A stretch of DNA of 64,000 bases from Melioribacteraceae bacterium (GCA_024103215.1 JAGFIY010000053.1:1-64000), one strand, 5' to 3'; positions 37,682 to 46,791 are shown, counted from the stretch's first letter. Notes: generated by a model from the sequence alone, not told the origin. Program-made: numbers and translations.

Positions 37682-38485
37682 TTATTTTTTATTCTTGTCA
37701 GCAGATTTTGCTTCTGCCTTTTTATCCGATTTTGGTTTCGGGGGAAGATTTGGCTCCCAGGAAATCATTTCTAATTCATATATTATTGCTTCACCTGGTT
37801 CAATTCCTTTTGCCCCTTTTTTGCCATAGCCAAGAGTGTCGGGAACATATACTTCATAAATGCTTCCCGGTTTCATCATCATCAATGCATCTCTCCATCC
37901 GCCAATAATTCTATCAATATCATATCCAAACGGGTCTTTGCTTCTATCGGATTCATCAAAAACTTCACCGTTCAGTTTTTTGGCTTTATAATAGAGATAC
38001 GCTTTATCCGAACCGCCAGGTGATTCCCCTTCACCTTCCTTAATTACTTTATATTGCATCCCATTTTCATGTTCAATTACGCCTTCTTTGCTTCTATTTT
38101 CTGCAAAAAACTTGTCGGCATTTTCACGATTAGCCATGGTCTGTTTTTCGATCTGCTCAACTTCTCTGTTCTGAAGCATAATTTGATAGTTAACCACGTG
38201 ATCTCTAGCTTCTTCATGCGTTAATGAAAATGCAGAGTCCTTAAATGCTGATTCGAAGGCTTCGAAAAGTATAGGAAGAACCAAATCATCAGCTCCCTTC
38301 CTATGAAGATTTGTTCCCAATTCAAGACCGATTGCATAACTTATGCTGTCGATTGATGATGTAAGTTCATGTTTTGTGCCTATTACCCTATCAACGGATT
38401 CTTGATTAATTTTCTTTTTTTCCTGCTGACAGGAAACAGATCCTGCAATGAGAATCAGCAAAATAAATACCTTAAAATATTTCAT
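37682..38485 (-). CDS. FKBP-type peptidyl-prolyl isomerase lipoprotein
   Basis: A 267-residue envelope protein-folding factor. A lipobox ends at Cys19 ('LIAGSVSCQQ'). An N-terminal helical FKBP_N dimerisation domain (about 35-130, 'SIDSISYAIGLELGTNLH') leads into the FKBP isomerase domain (about 140-245: 'GMQYKVIKEGEGESPGGSDK', 'IGGWRDALMMMKPGSIYEVY', 'PGEAIIYELEMI'). The tail is highly charged ('KPKSDKKAEAKSADKNKK'). The layout is that of Mip/FkpA. It ends a four-gene minus-strand operon and precedes a clear terminator. Confidence 0.92.
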   Translation of the reverse strand: MKYFKVFILLILIAGSVSCQQEKKKINQESVDRVIGTKHELTSSIDSISYAIGLELGTNLHRKGADDLVLPILFEAFESAFKDSAFSLTHEEARDHVVNYQIMLQNREVEQIEKQTMANRENADKFFAENRSKEGVIEHENGMQYKVIKEGEGESPGGSDKAYLYYKAKKLNGEVFDESDRSKDPFGYDIDRIIGGWRDALMMMKPGSIYEVYVPDTLGYGKKGAKGIEPGEAIIYELEMISWEPNLPPKPKSDKKAEAKSADKNKK

Positions 38486-38501
38486 ATTAACTCCCGTTTA
38501 A

Positions 38502-38993
38502 TTACAATGTTTCTATAAAGTAATAAATAAAGTAAAAACTCATTACGGCAGAAAGCGCAAATTTTATTACAATCATACTTACACTTATAATAAATGTTCC
38601 AAATCCTGCACTTAATGCTTTACTCTTTTCTTGTCCAGCTAATAATTCACCTAATACTGCACCTATAAATACGCCGGCAATCATACCGAAAGGAGGAAAG
38701 AAAAACAATCCTATGATCATCCCAATGACTGATCCCCATATTCCATATTTCGAGGCACCGTAAAATTTTGCACCCAGTACAGGTAAAACATAATCCAAAA
38801 TTGTTACCGCCAAAGTAATTATTCCCCAAACAACCAAGAAAAAAATCGAAAATGATTCCGAATCGTAAATCACAAGCATAATTAAAGCAGCAAAGTTCAG
38901 CGGAGGACCCGGAATGCTAGGCAGAAAACATCCAATTATACCGGAGATCATAAGAATAAACCCGACGATTGGGAAAATAATATCGAGCGACAT
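38502..38993 (-). CDS. DUF456 family membrane protein
   Basis: A 163-residue inner-membrane protein with about four to five hydrophobic helices. The DUF456 pattern is clear: 'GIIGCFLPSIPGPPLNFAAL' in the first third and glycine-rich helices 'GMIAGVFIGAVLGELLAG' in the second half. Glycine-zipper-like helices suggest tight membrane packing, and the biochemical function of the family is unknown. It is flanked by the DUF1569/DinB-like gene, whose stop codon is immediately adjacent, and by the FKBP gene 16 bases downstream, so the three are co-transcribed. Confidence 0.85.
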   Translation of the reverse strand: MSLDIIFPIVGFILMISGIIGCFLPSIPGPPLNFAALIMLVIYDSESFSIFFLVVWGIITLAVTILDYVLPVLGAKFYGASKYGIWGSVIGMIIGLFFFPPFGMIAGVFIGAVLGELLAGQEKSKALSAGFGTFIISVSMIVIKFALSAVMSFYFIYYFIETL

Positions 38994-39437
38994 TTAGTAT
39001 ATTCCAAATTGTTGAAAGTGATGATTAATGTGTTTTTGGTGGAATTGTGCCCACTCAATTTTGTTTAGACTTCCGAATGTAGGGTTCAATATTTCTGCTT
39101 CAGGATTCTCATCAAAAAAGCTGATATAATCATCCATCTCTTTTTTAAGTTCCTCAATTGCCGTGTTAAGATTCGGAAACATTAGATCGACTAAACCTTC
39201 TCCCATCACAGGGTTTATGAATCCCTTCGGCAAAGGTCTTTCGCTCATAAGGATTTTTTTCATAAGAGGAATTCTTTCCGGTGGAGTAATACACTTAACC
39301 TCCATCTTTTTTGATGAAATACGGAACGTCAATACAAGATGTTCAATCATATGCTGCGGAGTCATTATTCCCCACAATGCTTTTGTCCCCTCGGAAAGTT
39401 TATCCAATTTATTAAGTTCGTTTTTCAAATCGTTCAT
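38994..39437 (-). CDS. DUF1569 / DinB-like protein
   Basis: A 147-residue cytoplasmic protein that appears to be a four-helix DinB-type bundle. Two histidine-bearing motifs, 'IMTPQHMIEHLVLTFR' near the start and 'WAQFHQKHINHHFQQFGIY' at the C-terminus, match the DUF1569/DinB_2 metal-binding signature, also seen in MaoC-fused paa-pathway proteins. Members may bind a divalent metal and act as thiol-dependent enzymes; no substrate can be assigned. It lies 12 bases after a GT2 gene and directly before the DUF456 gene. Confidence 0.68.
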   Translation of the reverse strand: MNDLKNELNKLDKLSEGTKALWGIMTPQHMIEHLVLTFRISSKKMEVKCITPPERIPLMKKILMSERPLPKGFINPVMGEGLVDLMFPNLNTAIEELKKEMDDYISFFDENPEAEILNPTFGSLNKIEWAQFHQKHINHHFQQFGIY

Positions 39438-39449
39438 AAGAAAATTCCT

Positions 39450-40088
39450 TTAAGTTATATTTGAACAAATACTGTCGGGCGTATCACGATAATAACGATA
39501 AGTCGGAAAAGATACTTTTCTAATAATGTATTTATCCTTGATCCTCTCAAAAAATTCAGAATCCTCGCTATAAGCTACATCCTTAAATCCGTTTTCGATA
39601 TTAAACAAATCCCTTTTTCCGAAAAATGTTCCTCCAATTACGCACTCGTTCAAGTGAATCTTTTTTGACAAATCATTTTTGTCTTTAACGTAGGGATCGC
39701 CAATAACTTCCACTCCGCCATGCAGTAAATCAACTTCGGGATTATTCCGGAGAAATTCTACTCTTTGCCTTAAATGATCTTTGGTGAATTCGTCATCGCT
39801 TCCCAAGAAGGTGAGATACTTTCCGCAAGAGGCTTGAATTCCAACATTCAGAGATAAAGGCAACTTCCGGTTACTGTGCCTCAAGTAACGGATATTTTCA
39901 AATTGATTCTGATATGATTTAACCAGATCAAAAGTTTTGTCGCTGCTGCCATCATCAACGATAATCAGTTCCCACTCCTTTATGGTTTGATTTATAACCG
40001 AATTTATAGCCCTTTCAAGCAATTTTTTGCGGTTGTATGATGGTAATATTACTGAAACAACCGGTTCTAAATTTTTGTATAAACGCAT
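39450..40088 (-). CDS. Family 2 glycosyltransferase
   Basis: A 212-residue GT-A glycosyltransferase. It shows the nucleotide-binding start 'VSVILPSYNRKKLLERAINS', 'ELIIVDDGSSDKT' and the metal-binding D-x-D-like motif in 'LTFLGSDDEFTKDHL'. A later 'AYSEDSEFFERI' segment fits the acceptor/base region. It is short but complete for a GT2 core, with no membrane helices. It probably adds a sugar to an envelope polysaccharide or glycan. It is the first gene of the GT2-DUF1569-DUF456-FKBP operon, an otherwise mixed set. Confidence 0.88.
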   Translation of the reverse strand: MRLYKNLEPVVSVILPSYNRKKLLERAINSVINQTIKEWELIIVDDGSSDKTFDLVKSYQNQFENIRYLRHSNRKLPLSLNVGIQASCGKYLTFLGSDDEFTKDHLRQRVEFLRNNPEVDLLHGGVEVIGDPYVKDKNDLSKKIHLNECVIGGTFFGKRDLFNIENGFKDVAYSEDSEFFERIKDKYIIRKVSFPTYRYYRDTPDSICSNIT

Positions 40089-40164
40089 CGGTTTCCCGTC
40101 TTAATTGGCTTATGTTTTTATTATATTTTGGAATTATAATTTTCCGAAACATTAGAGAAAAATT

Positions 40165-40410
40165 TTGAGTTCAAAAACCCAGAAAAAATATTTAGAAGCT
40201 CTAAAAAGATACGAAAGAAAATTCGATAAATCAGAGTTGTATGATTACAAGATGTTCGTTAAAAGAAACAAAGACGACGAAGATCTTGATAAATTATCTC
40301 TCCAAAAGTTAGAAAATCTTTATAAGAAATATCATCTTAACCGCGAGAAGAAAGATTACGAAGGTATTTTTAAGAAACCGGAATCCGAAGACAATACTTC
40401 GACCGATTAA
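40165..40410 (+). CDS. Small charged protein of unknown function
   Basis: An 81-residue, highly charged protein with no membrane segment. It is rich in Lys, Glu and Asp and probably alpha-helical ('KYLEALKRYERKFDKSEL', 'KLSLQKLENLYKKYHLNRE'). The reading starts with TTG at 40165; no in-frame ATG lies upstream of the conserved-looking helix. It runs in the same direction as, and 24 bases before, the large DUF2723 membrane protein, so the pair probably form one transcript. I do not recognise a family. Confidence 0.6.
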   Translation: MSSKTQKKYLEALKRYERKFDKSELYDYKMFVKRNKDDEDLDKLSLQKLENLYKKYHLNREKKDYEGIFKKPESEDNTSTD

Positions 40411-40434
40411 ATTGTTTGAAAATTGAGGATATAA

Positions 40435-43344
40435 ATGAATATTAAAACGATTCACAAAATTTTTGCCGCTGCAGTATTTTTAATTTCTGCAATTACTTAT
40501 TTCGCAACCGTTCAGCCTTCAGTTTCCTTTTGGGACTGCGGTGAATTTATTGCTTCAGCATATTTAATGCAAGTGCCTCACCCGCCGGGAACTCCTTTCT
40601 TCTTAATTCTCGGAAGACTTTTTTCGCTGATTCCTTTTGCTGAAAATATTGCATTCAGGGTAAATACAGTTTCGGTTCTTTCAAGCGCATTTACTGCAAT
40701 GTTCCTTTATCTTATTGCAAAAATGCTGATTGAAAATTATAGGGGGATCAACTACAAGAAAAAAAGTGAAGCTGTTTTAACATACATTGCATCCGCCATC
40801 GGAGCTTTATCTTTAACATTTTCTGATACATTTTGGTTCAATGCAGTTGAAGCAGAAGTTTATGCTCTTGCAACATTTTTTATTGCGTTCGTCGTTTGGC
40901 TTATGATTGTATGGCACTCCAAAGCCGATGAAAAGGATAATGAAAAATATTTGTTGATGATCGCATATTTGATCGGACTTTCAACCGGTGTTCACTTGAT
41001 GTCGGTTCTTGCGATAGTTCCTATTGTAATGGTCATTGCTTTTAGAAAATATATGACCGAGGAAGAAACACTAAAAAGAACTGCGCTAATTTTTGTAATT
41101 CACAGTGCCATTATATTTCTGGCTGCATTAGCTCTATGGGGATCTGAAACAGATACATTTGCACCTTCAAGTGAGGCTTATCAAGCATTCGATCAAAAGG
41201 CTGTGATGATTTTTGTGGCGATTTCTGCACTATTTATAGGCATTATGTGGAAGAAAATTTTTCAGAGAAACTCATTTTACATTCCGATTCTTATCGGAGG
41301 TATTGCGCTGATTGCAACTTATCCGGGAATGGTAAAATATGTTCCTAACATAATTGCAACTATCGGTAAAAATAACATTGTGGTTGATATTTTTATTTTC
41401 CTCGCTATTTTCGGAATTGTGGGCTATCTAATTTATTGGTCAAGCAAAGAGAAGAAAGAAACACTTAATCTCGTCGGAAAACTTATACTTTTTGCACTTA
41501 TCGGTTTCACAACCTATTCAAGTATTATAATCAGATCAAATCAGGATACACCAATAAATTTGAACAGTCCAAAAACTTTCTCCGAACTTGTATCATATCT
41601 TAACCGTGAACAGTACGGTGATTTCCCGACATTCAAGAGAAGATACTCACAAGAAGCACATCAACAGCAAATTTATACAAACTATTCAAGCGATTTGGAT
41701 TTCTTCTGGAACTACCAGATGAATCACATGTTCAACCGTTATTTGTTCTGGAACTATATCGGAAGAAACTCAACAGTTCAGGATTCTGGGGTTAATTTTG
41801 GTCAATTGTTTGCTATTCCGTTCCTTGTAGGATTATTCGGACTTTATTATCATTTCAGGCGGGACTGGAAAATGGCTTCCGTCTTTCTTGTTATGTTTAT
41901 CTTTCTTGGCTGGCTTACAGCATTTTATCAAAATCAGCAGCAGCCTCAGCCGCGGGAGCGAGATTATTTTTATGTCGGGGCGTTCTTTGTCTATTCGATT
42001 TGGATTGCACTTGGAGCAAGAGGAATCTTCGACTTAATTCAAGAACAATTTAAAGAGACGAATATCAGTAAAATGTTATCTGGAGCTGCTGCAATCGCAC
42101 TTATATTGCTTATCCCAGTTAACATGCTCGCAACAAATTGGTTTGATCACAACCGCGCGAAAAACTACGTTCCTTGGGATTATTCTTACAATATGCTTCA
42201 AAGTGTTGCACCGAATGCAATTTTATTTACTAACGGTGATAACGATACATTCCCATTATGGTATCTACAGGATGTTGAAGGAGTGAGACAGGATGTTAGA
42301 ATTGCTAACCTAAGTTTGTTGAATACTCCTTGGTATATTAAGCAGCTCAAAAATACTGCTCCGCACGATGCAGAACCTGTTGCAATGACATTGCGCGATA
42401 TTGAAATCGATGAGATCACACCGCAGAGATGGGATGCTCAAAAGATCTCGTTCCCTGTCAGCCAAGAAACCATTGAAAAATTTAGCATTACCGATTCAAC
42501 AATAATAAATTCGGGAAGATTCGAATGGGTAATGCAGCCGACCGGACAGTTTGGTGATATTTCAATCGTACGAGCTCAGGATATCGCAGTGTTGAGCATA
42601 ATATTGGCTAATAAATTTGATAGACCGATTTATTTTGCTGTTACCTGTGCCGATGACGCACGCATTAGTCTTGACGATCATATGCAGATGGAAGGGCTTG
42701 CTTACAGATTTGTTCCACAAAAACGAGAAGGGGTCGAATTTGTTAATCCCGAAATTCTGGAAACACAGATATTTAACGAGCCCGAGGGATTCAGTAAAGA
42801 TTATCAACCGGGTTTCAAATTCAGAGGACTGGCTGATTCCAGCATTTTCTTTGATGATAACCATCGAAGATTGGTACAAAATTACCGTAATTCATTTATG
42901 AGACTTGCTCTTAACTATCTCTACGATAATCCGGATTACGGCAAAGTTGTACAGGTTCTTGATGTTATGGAAGAAAAACTTCCGCGTAAAATTATACCTA
43001 TCGATAATAGGTTGCTTCACGATATTGCTAATATTTATTACTCTGCCGGGGCGATTGAAGAATCAATTGAAATCGGTTATGAAATAGAACAATATGCACT
43101 TAAACGTCTTGAAGAAAATCCGAGAGATTTCAGCGGAAGATACAGCCCTTATGTAATGCTTATGGAAATTTATGAGAACCGGGGAGATTATAACGCAGCG
43201 ATAGAAATTCTTCGTAGACTTCAAGAGTTTGCACCGAACGATCAAAGTGTTAAAACAAGAATCGAACAATTGAGAAATATGGCTGAATCGCAGAAACCTG
43301 AAGTCGTTCCCGAAAAAATTCAGACTGATTCTTTAAACGATTAA
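40435..43344 (+). CDS. DUF2723 (GT117) integral membrane protein with C-terminal TPR-like region
   Basis: A 969-residue inner-membrane protein. The N-terminal DUF2723 domain is recognised by 'SFWDCGEFIASAYLMQVPHP' followed by 'PGTPFFLILGRLF', the acidic and proline motifs of this GT-C-type family (CAZy GT117). About eleven membrane helices span residues 10-570. A soluble part contains 'LFTNGDNDTFPLWYLQDVEG' and 'RDYFYVGAFFVYSIW' motifs, and the last 130 residues read as TPR-like helices ('SPYVMLMEIYENRGDYNAAI'). Related proteins are thought to transfer mannose or other sugars from lipid carriers to exported proteins or glycans in Bacteroidota. Transcription ends at a strong hairpin downstream. 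Confidence 0.9.
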   Translation: MNIKTIHKIFAAAVFLISAITYFATVQPSVSFWDCGEFIASAYLMQVPHPPGTPFFLILGRLFSLIPFAENIAFRVNTVSVLSSAFTAMFLYLIAKMLIENYRGINYKKKSEAVLTYIASAIGALSLTFSDTFWFNAVEAEVYALATFFIAFVVWLMIVWHSKADEKDNEKYLLMIAYLIGLSTGVHLMSVLAIVPIVMVIAFRKYMTEEETLKRTALIFVIHSAIIFLAALALWGSETDTFAPSSEAYQAFDQKAVMIFVAISALFIGIMWKKIFQRNSFYIPILIGGIALIATYPGMVKYVPNIIATIGKNNIVVDIFIFLAIFGIVGYLIYWSSKEKKETLNLVGKLILFALIGFTTYSSIIIRSNQDTPINLNSPKTFSELVSYLNREQYGDFPTFKRRYSQEAHQQQIYTNYSSDLDFFWNYQMNHMFNRYLFWNYIGRNSTVQDSGVNFGQLFAIPFLVGLFGLYYHFRRDWKMASVFLVMFIFLGWLTAFYQNQQQPQPRERDYFYVGAFFVYSIWIALGARGIFDLIQEQFKETNISKMLSGAAAIALILLIPVNMLATNWFDHNRAKNYVPWDYSYNMLQSVAPNAILFTNGDNDTFPLWYLQDVEGVRQDVRIANLSLLNTPWYIKQLKNTAPHDAEPVAMTLRDIEIDEITPQRWDAQKISFPVSQETIEKFSITDSTIINSGRFEWVMQPTGQFGDISIVRAQDIAVLSIILANKFDRPIYFAVTCADDARISLDDHMQMEGLAYRFVPQKREGVEFVNPEILETQIFNEPEGFSKDYQPGFKFRGLADSSIFFDDNHRRLVQNYRNSFMRLALNYLYDNPDYGKVVQVLDVMEEKLPRKIIPIDNRLLHDIANIYYSAGAIEESIEIGYEIEQYALKRLEENPRDFSGRYSPYVMLMEIYENRGDYNAAIEILRRLQEFAPNDQSVKTRIEQLRNMAESQKPEVVPEKIQTDSLND

Positions 43345-43349
43345 ATATT

Positions 43350-43387
43350 GGGCTTACTAAAAAAATTTTTAGTGAGCCCTTCTTTTG
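43350..43387 (+). terminator. Intrinsic terminator between the DUF2723 and GT9 genes
   Basis: A 14-bp stem (GGGCTTACTAAAAA at 43350-43363 with TTTTTAGTGAGCCC at 43366-43379, one wobble) followed by TTCTTTT. The stem nearly touches the ribosome binding site of the next gene (GAGGAAGAG at 43387-43395). Confidence 0.8.
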
Positions 43388-43397
43388 AGGAAGAGTA

Positions 43398-44450
43398 TTG
43401 AAAATCTTAGCGATAGCGCTTTCCGGTATCGGTGATGCTTTGATGTTCACACCCACAATTACTGAACTGCGCAAAAAATATCCCGATGCTGAAATAGATA
43501 CATTAGTAATGTTTAATGCAGTCCGGCAAATGTTTGAAAAAAATCCGGATATAAATGAAATTTATTATTTCGATTTCCTTAATTCTTCCCCAATAAAAAT
43601 TTTATCCTATGTCCTATCTCTTCGAAACAAGTTCGATATTTCTTTTTCGGTTTATCCTTCAAACAGATGGGAATATAATTTAATCGCATACCTGATAAAC
43701 GCACCAATACGAGCAGCAGTTGATTATCTTCGTTACAAAGGAAGAAATGCTGCCTTCTTGAATAATTATCTTGTCGAAGAAAATGATAACCTCCACAATG
43801 TAGAAGAGAATATTAAATTATTCGAAAAGGTTACGGGTGAAACGGTTAATAACATCGGCAGGCTTAAATTTTATCTATCACAGACTGATTTGGATTTTGC
43901 GGATAATTTTCTTCGCGAGAAGAATGTATCTAAAGAAGAATTAATTATAGGAATGCATGCCGGCTGTTCAACTTTAAAGAATCACATAAAACGGAGATGG
44001 GAACCGGAAAAGTTTGCAAGGCTTTCAGAAATATTGTCGGACAAGTTAAAAGCAAAAATACTTCTATTTGGAGGTTCTGATGAGAAAGAACTAAAACAAG
44101 AGATAATGAGTGAATCTTCGGTAAGTATTATAAATGTTCAGACCGACAATTTAGTTCAGTCAGCATCGGTAATGAGCAAATGCGGAGTGTTTATTTCAAA
44201 TGATTCTGGACTGATGCACATTGCTGCCGCACTTGGATTAAATGTTGTCTCTATTATTGGACCGACAAATACAAACTATATTCACCCTTGGAAAACCGAA
44301 TACCGAATCGCATCAATAAATTTGGATTGCGCTCCATGTTTTTATTATTCCCCTAAACCATTGACTTGTTCCAGAACAGACGTGAAGTTCAAATGTATTA
44401 AGGAACTTGATATTGAATTGGTTTACAAAAAAGTAACCGAACTATTATGA
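43398..44450 (+). CDS. Family 9 glycosyltransferase (heptosyltransferase-like)
   Basis: A 350-residue GT-B glycosyltransferase of the LPS heptosyltransferase family. The N-terminal 'LAIALSGIGDALMFTPTITE' matches the RfaF/WaaC start. The donor-site region has 'GMHAGCSTLKNHIKRRWEPE', 'KILLFGGSDEKELKQE', and the signature 'CGVFISNDSGLMHIAAALG' plus 'VVSIIGPTN'. It starts with TTG at 43398 behind a strong GAGGAAGAG site; no better ATG lies at the conserved N-terminus. Together with HldD it supports an ADP-heptose-dependent LPS core. Confidence 0.9.
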   Translation: MKILAIALSGIGDALMFTPTITELRKKYPDAEIDTLVMFNAVRQMFEKNPDINEIYYFDFLNSSPIKILSYVLSLRNKFDISFSVYPSNRWEYNLIAYLINAPIRAAVDYLRYKGRNAAFLNNYLVEENDNLHNVEENIKLFEKVTGETVNNIGRLKFYLSQTDLDFADNFLREKNVSKEELIIGMHAGCSTLKNHIKRRWEPEKFARLSEILSDKLKAKILLFGGSDEKELKQEIMSESSVSIINVQTDNLVQSASVMSKCGVFISNDSGLMHIAAALGLNVVSIIGPTNTNYIHPWKTEYRIASINLDCAPCFYYSPKPLTCSRTDVKFKCIKELDIELVYKKVTELL

Positions 44451-44454
44451 ATCA

Positions 44455-44979
44455 TTACAAATTTGAGATTATATAATCCGCACAGCTTTCAACTTCTTTA
44501 AAAGTTTTGATTAATTTCGTCTGTCTTTTTTCAATTGTAATACGTTCTTCCATTTTCGAAACAATATCGATCCACATCTCACCAACCGCAGCTACAGGTT
44601 TCTGTGCCAGTAATCCCTTATTGAAATGTTCCCATACCAATGCGAGTTCAACTAGTGTTCCCGTTCCGCCGGGGAGCACAACAAAACCGTCGCCGAGACG
44701 TAATAAATTTTCCAATCTTTCAAAAAGCGATTTTGTGTGAATTTTTTTAGTAAGATATCTGTTCGGCTCCGAACTGAAGAAATCAACAGTAACTCCTATT
44801 GCTTCAGCGCCGCTTTCGACAGCACCTTTTGATACAGCTTCCATTATTCCATTATAGCCGCCGCTGCATATGTTGATATTTTCACTTCCCAAAATCCTAC
44901 CTAGTTTGTAGGCTTCTTGATACTCAAAATCACCGGGAAGCGGAATAGATGAACCAAATACAGTAATTGTTTTATTCAT
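44455..44979 (-). CDS. LOG-family (TIGR00730) Rossmann-fold protein
   Basis: A 174-residue Rossmann-fold protein of the 'lysine decarboxylase-like' group, most of which are nucleoside 5'-monophosphate phosphoribohydrolases. The diagnostic P-G-G-x-G-T-x-x-E motif is present in 'VVLPGGTGTLVELALVW', preceded by 'ICSGGYNGIMEAVSKGA' and the arginine-bearing 'SLFERLENLLRLGDGF'. In plants and actinobacteria such enzymes release cytokinin bases; in most bacteria the role is nucleotide salvage. Its start overlaps the end of the yjbQ gene by eight bases, so the two are translationally coupled. Confidence 0.85.
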   Translation of the reverse strand: MNKTITVFGSSIPLPGDFEYQEAYKLGRILGSENINICSGGYNGIMEAVSKGAVESGAEAIGVTVDFFSSEPNRYLTKKIHTKSLFERLENLLRLGDGFVVLPGGTGTLVELALVWEHFNKGLLAQKPVAAVGEMWIDIVSKMEERITIEKRQTKLIKTFKEVESCADYIISNL

Positions 44980-45391
44980 AATTAAATTGAACTATTATTT
45001 TTCTTTTGCGTGGTCTATTATCAAAATCAATTAACACAATCTGCTGCCAGGTTCCGAGCAGCAGTCTATTTGATTTAAAAGGAACAGTTATCGAGGCCCC
45101 CTGAAGAGCAGCTCTAACGTGCGAAAAACCGTTACCGTCGTGCCATGTATCGTTGTGAGAATAACGTTTATTTTGTGGAATTATATTTTCCATAAAATGA
45201 GGATAATCTTTTAATAGTCCCGGTTCATATTCAATTGTTGTAATTCCAGCAGTCGCCCCCGGAACAAATATCAGCACACTTCCTTCGCTAAAATCGTTAT
45301 TATTCAAAATTTTGTTTACCTGATCAGTAATATCCAAAATGTCGTTGAAACCTTTTGTCGATACTGATAAATCGAACGTTTTTACTGACAA
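44972..45391 (-). CDS. YjbQ family protein (UPF0047)
   Basis: A 139-residue cytoplasmic protein matching the YjbQ/UPF0047 signature: 'GSVLIFVPGATAGITTIEYE' in the first half and 'WHDGNGFSHVRAALQGASIT' with 'LLLGTWQQIVLIDFDNRPRK' in the second. E. coli YjbQ has a secondary thiamine-phosphate synthase activity, but the main role is unsettled. The conserved Asp, His and Arg residues are present. First gene of a two-gene unit with the LOG-family gene. Confidence 0.9.
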   Translation of the reverse strand: MSVKTFDLSVSTKGFNDILDITDQVNKILNNNDFSEGSVLIFVPGATAGITTIEYEPGLLKDYPHFMENIIPQNKRYSHNDTWHDGNGFSHVRAALQGASITVPFKSNRLLLGTWQQIVLIDFDNRPRKRKIIVQFNYE

Positions 45392-45537
45392 ATAAGACTC
45401 CTTAATTTTTGTTCAATTTAATTATTATCCACCAAAAAATCCTCATTCTTTTATACTTAAAATAGACTCGACAGTCATCTTGGAATTAGATAGATTTCAT
45501 TGTTCAAAATATTCGTTCACTTAATACAGGAAACGCT

Positions 45538-46740
45538 ATGGTATCAAAAGATTATATCGAACTTGAAAACAAATACGGGGCTCACAACTATCATCCTCTG
45601 GATGTTGTTATCGAAAAAGCACAGGGAGTTTGGGTTTACGATGTTGACGGGAAAAAATATATGGACTGTCTGGCAGCATATTCAGCAGTAAACCAAGGTC
45701 ACTGTCACCCAAGAATTGTAAATGCAATGAAAGAACAAGCGGAAAAAGTAACGTTGACATCTCGTGCATTTAGAAACAGTCAGCTTCCTCTTCTTTACAA
45801 AGATCTAGTTGAGCTTACAGGATTTGAAATGGTGCTGATGATGAACTCCGGTGCCGAAGCTGTAGAAACAGCCCTTAAAGCCAGTCGTAAATGGGGCTAT
45901 AAAATAAAAGGCGTTGAACAAAACAAAGCTGAAATTATCGTTTGCACAAACAATTTTGCAGGAAGAACAATTACTATTATCAGTTTTTCCACCGAACAGC
46001 AATACAAAGATGGCTTTGGACCTTTGACGGAAGGATTCAAAATTGTTGAATACGGAAATATCGAAGAACTTGAAAAAGCAATTACACCAAACACTGTGGC
46101 ATTTATTGTTGAACCTATTCAAGGAGAAGGCGGTGTAGTAGTTCCTCCGGAGGGATATCTTAAAAAAGCATACGAAATCTGCAAGAAGAATAATGTACTC
46201 TTCATTGCAGATGAAATTCAATCCGGTTTGGGAAGAAGCGGTAAACTTTTCGCATATGAATATGAAGGAATAAAACCTGATGCAGTCACAATCGGCAAAG
46301 CTCTTTCCGGCGGTTTGTATCCCGTTTCAGCGATGCTTGCAAGCAAAGAATTATTAGGAGTTTTTAATCCAGGCGATCATGGATCAACATTCGGTGGAAA
46401 TCCATTGGGTGCGGCGGTTGCACGTGAAGCCTTGAAAGTACTAACCGATGAAAATCTAATTGAAAAATCGTATGAACTAGGAGAATATTTCAGAGATAAG
46501 TTAAAAGCTGTAAACAGCAAACACGTAAAAGAAATTAGAGGCAAAGGATTATTCATCGGTGTTGAATTACACAAAGAGGCAAACGGCGCAAGAAGATTCT
46601 GCGAAGCTTTGATGGAAAAAGGAATTCTTTGCAAAGAGACTCATGAAAACGTAATTCGATTTGCTCCACCGTTGGTAATTACTAAGGAAGAAATAGACTG
46701 GGCAATGGAAAGAATCAAAGATGTATTGTTGATGGATTAG
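45538..46740 (+). CDS. rocD: Ornithine--oxo-acid aminotransferase
   Basis: A PLP enzyme that converts ornithine and 2-oxoglutarate to glutamate semialdehyde and glutamate. The 400-residue class III aminotransferase has the OAT-specific N-terminus 'ENKYGAHNYHPLDVVIEKA' and 'CLAAYSAVNQGHCHPRI'. Other visible motifs are 'MMNSGAEAVETALKASRKW', the Asp of 'LFIADEIQSGLGRSGKLF' and the PLP lysine Lys254 in 'TIGKALSGGLYPV'. It would link arginine or ornithine breakdown to proline and glutamate. The gene is monocistronic, with an AGGAAA ribosome binding site and a downstream terminator. Confidence 0.94.
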   Translation: MVSKDYIELENKYGAHNYHPLDVVIEKAQGVWVYDVDGKKYMDCLAAYSAVNQGHCHPRIVNAMKEQAEKVTLTSRAFRNSQLPLLYKDLVELTGFEMVLMMNSGAEAVETALKASRKWGYKIKGVEQNKAEIIVCTNNFAGRTITIISFSTEQQYKDGFGPLTEGFKIVEYGNIEELEKAITPNTVAFIVEPIQGEGGVVVPPEGYLKKAYEICKKNNVLFIADEIQSGLGRSGKLFAYEYEGIKPDAVTIGKALSGGLYPVSAMLASKELLGVFNPGDHGSTFGGNPLGAAVAREALKVLTDENLIEKSYELGEYFRDKLKAVNSKHVKEIRGKGLFIGVELHKEANGARRFCEALMEKGILCKETHENVIRFAPPLVITKEEIDWAMERIKDVLLMD

Positions 46741-46761
46741 TCTTTATGGGAAAGTTTTATG

Positions 46762-46791
46762 AGGCAGCCGAAGCGCTGCCTTTTTATTTTC
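46762..46791 (+). terminator. Intrinsic terminator of rocD
   Basis: AGGCAGC (46762-46768) pairs with GCTGCCT (46775-46781), with a six-base loop, followed by TTTTATTTTC. It sits 21 bases after the stop codon; the T tract reaches into the last codons of the convergent histidine kinase gene. Confidence 0.85.
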
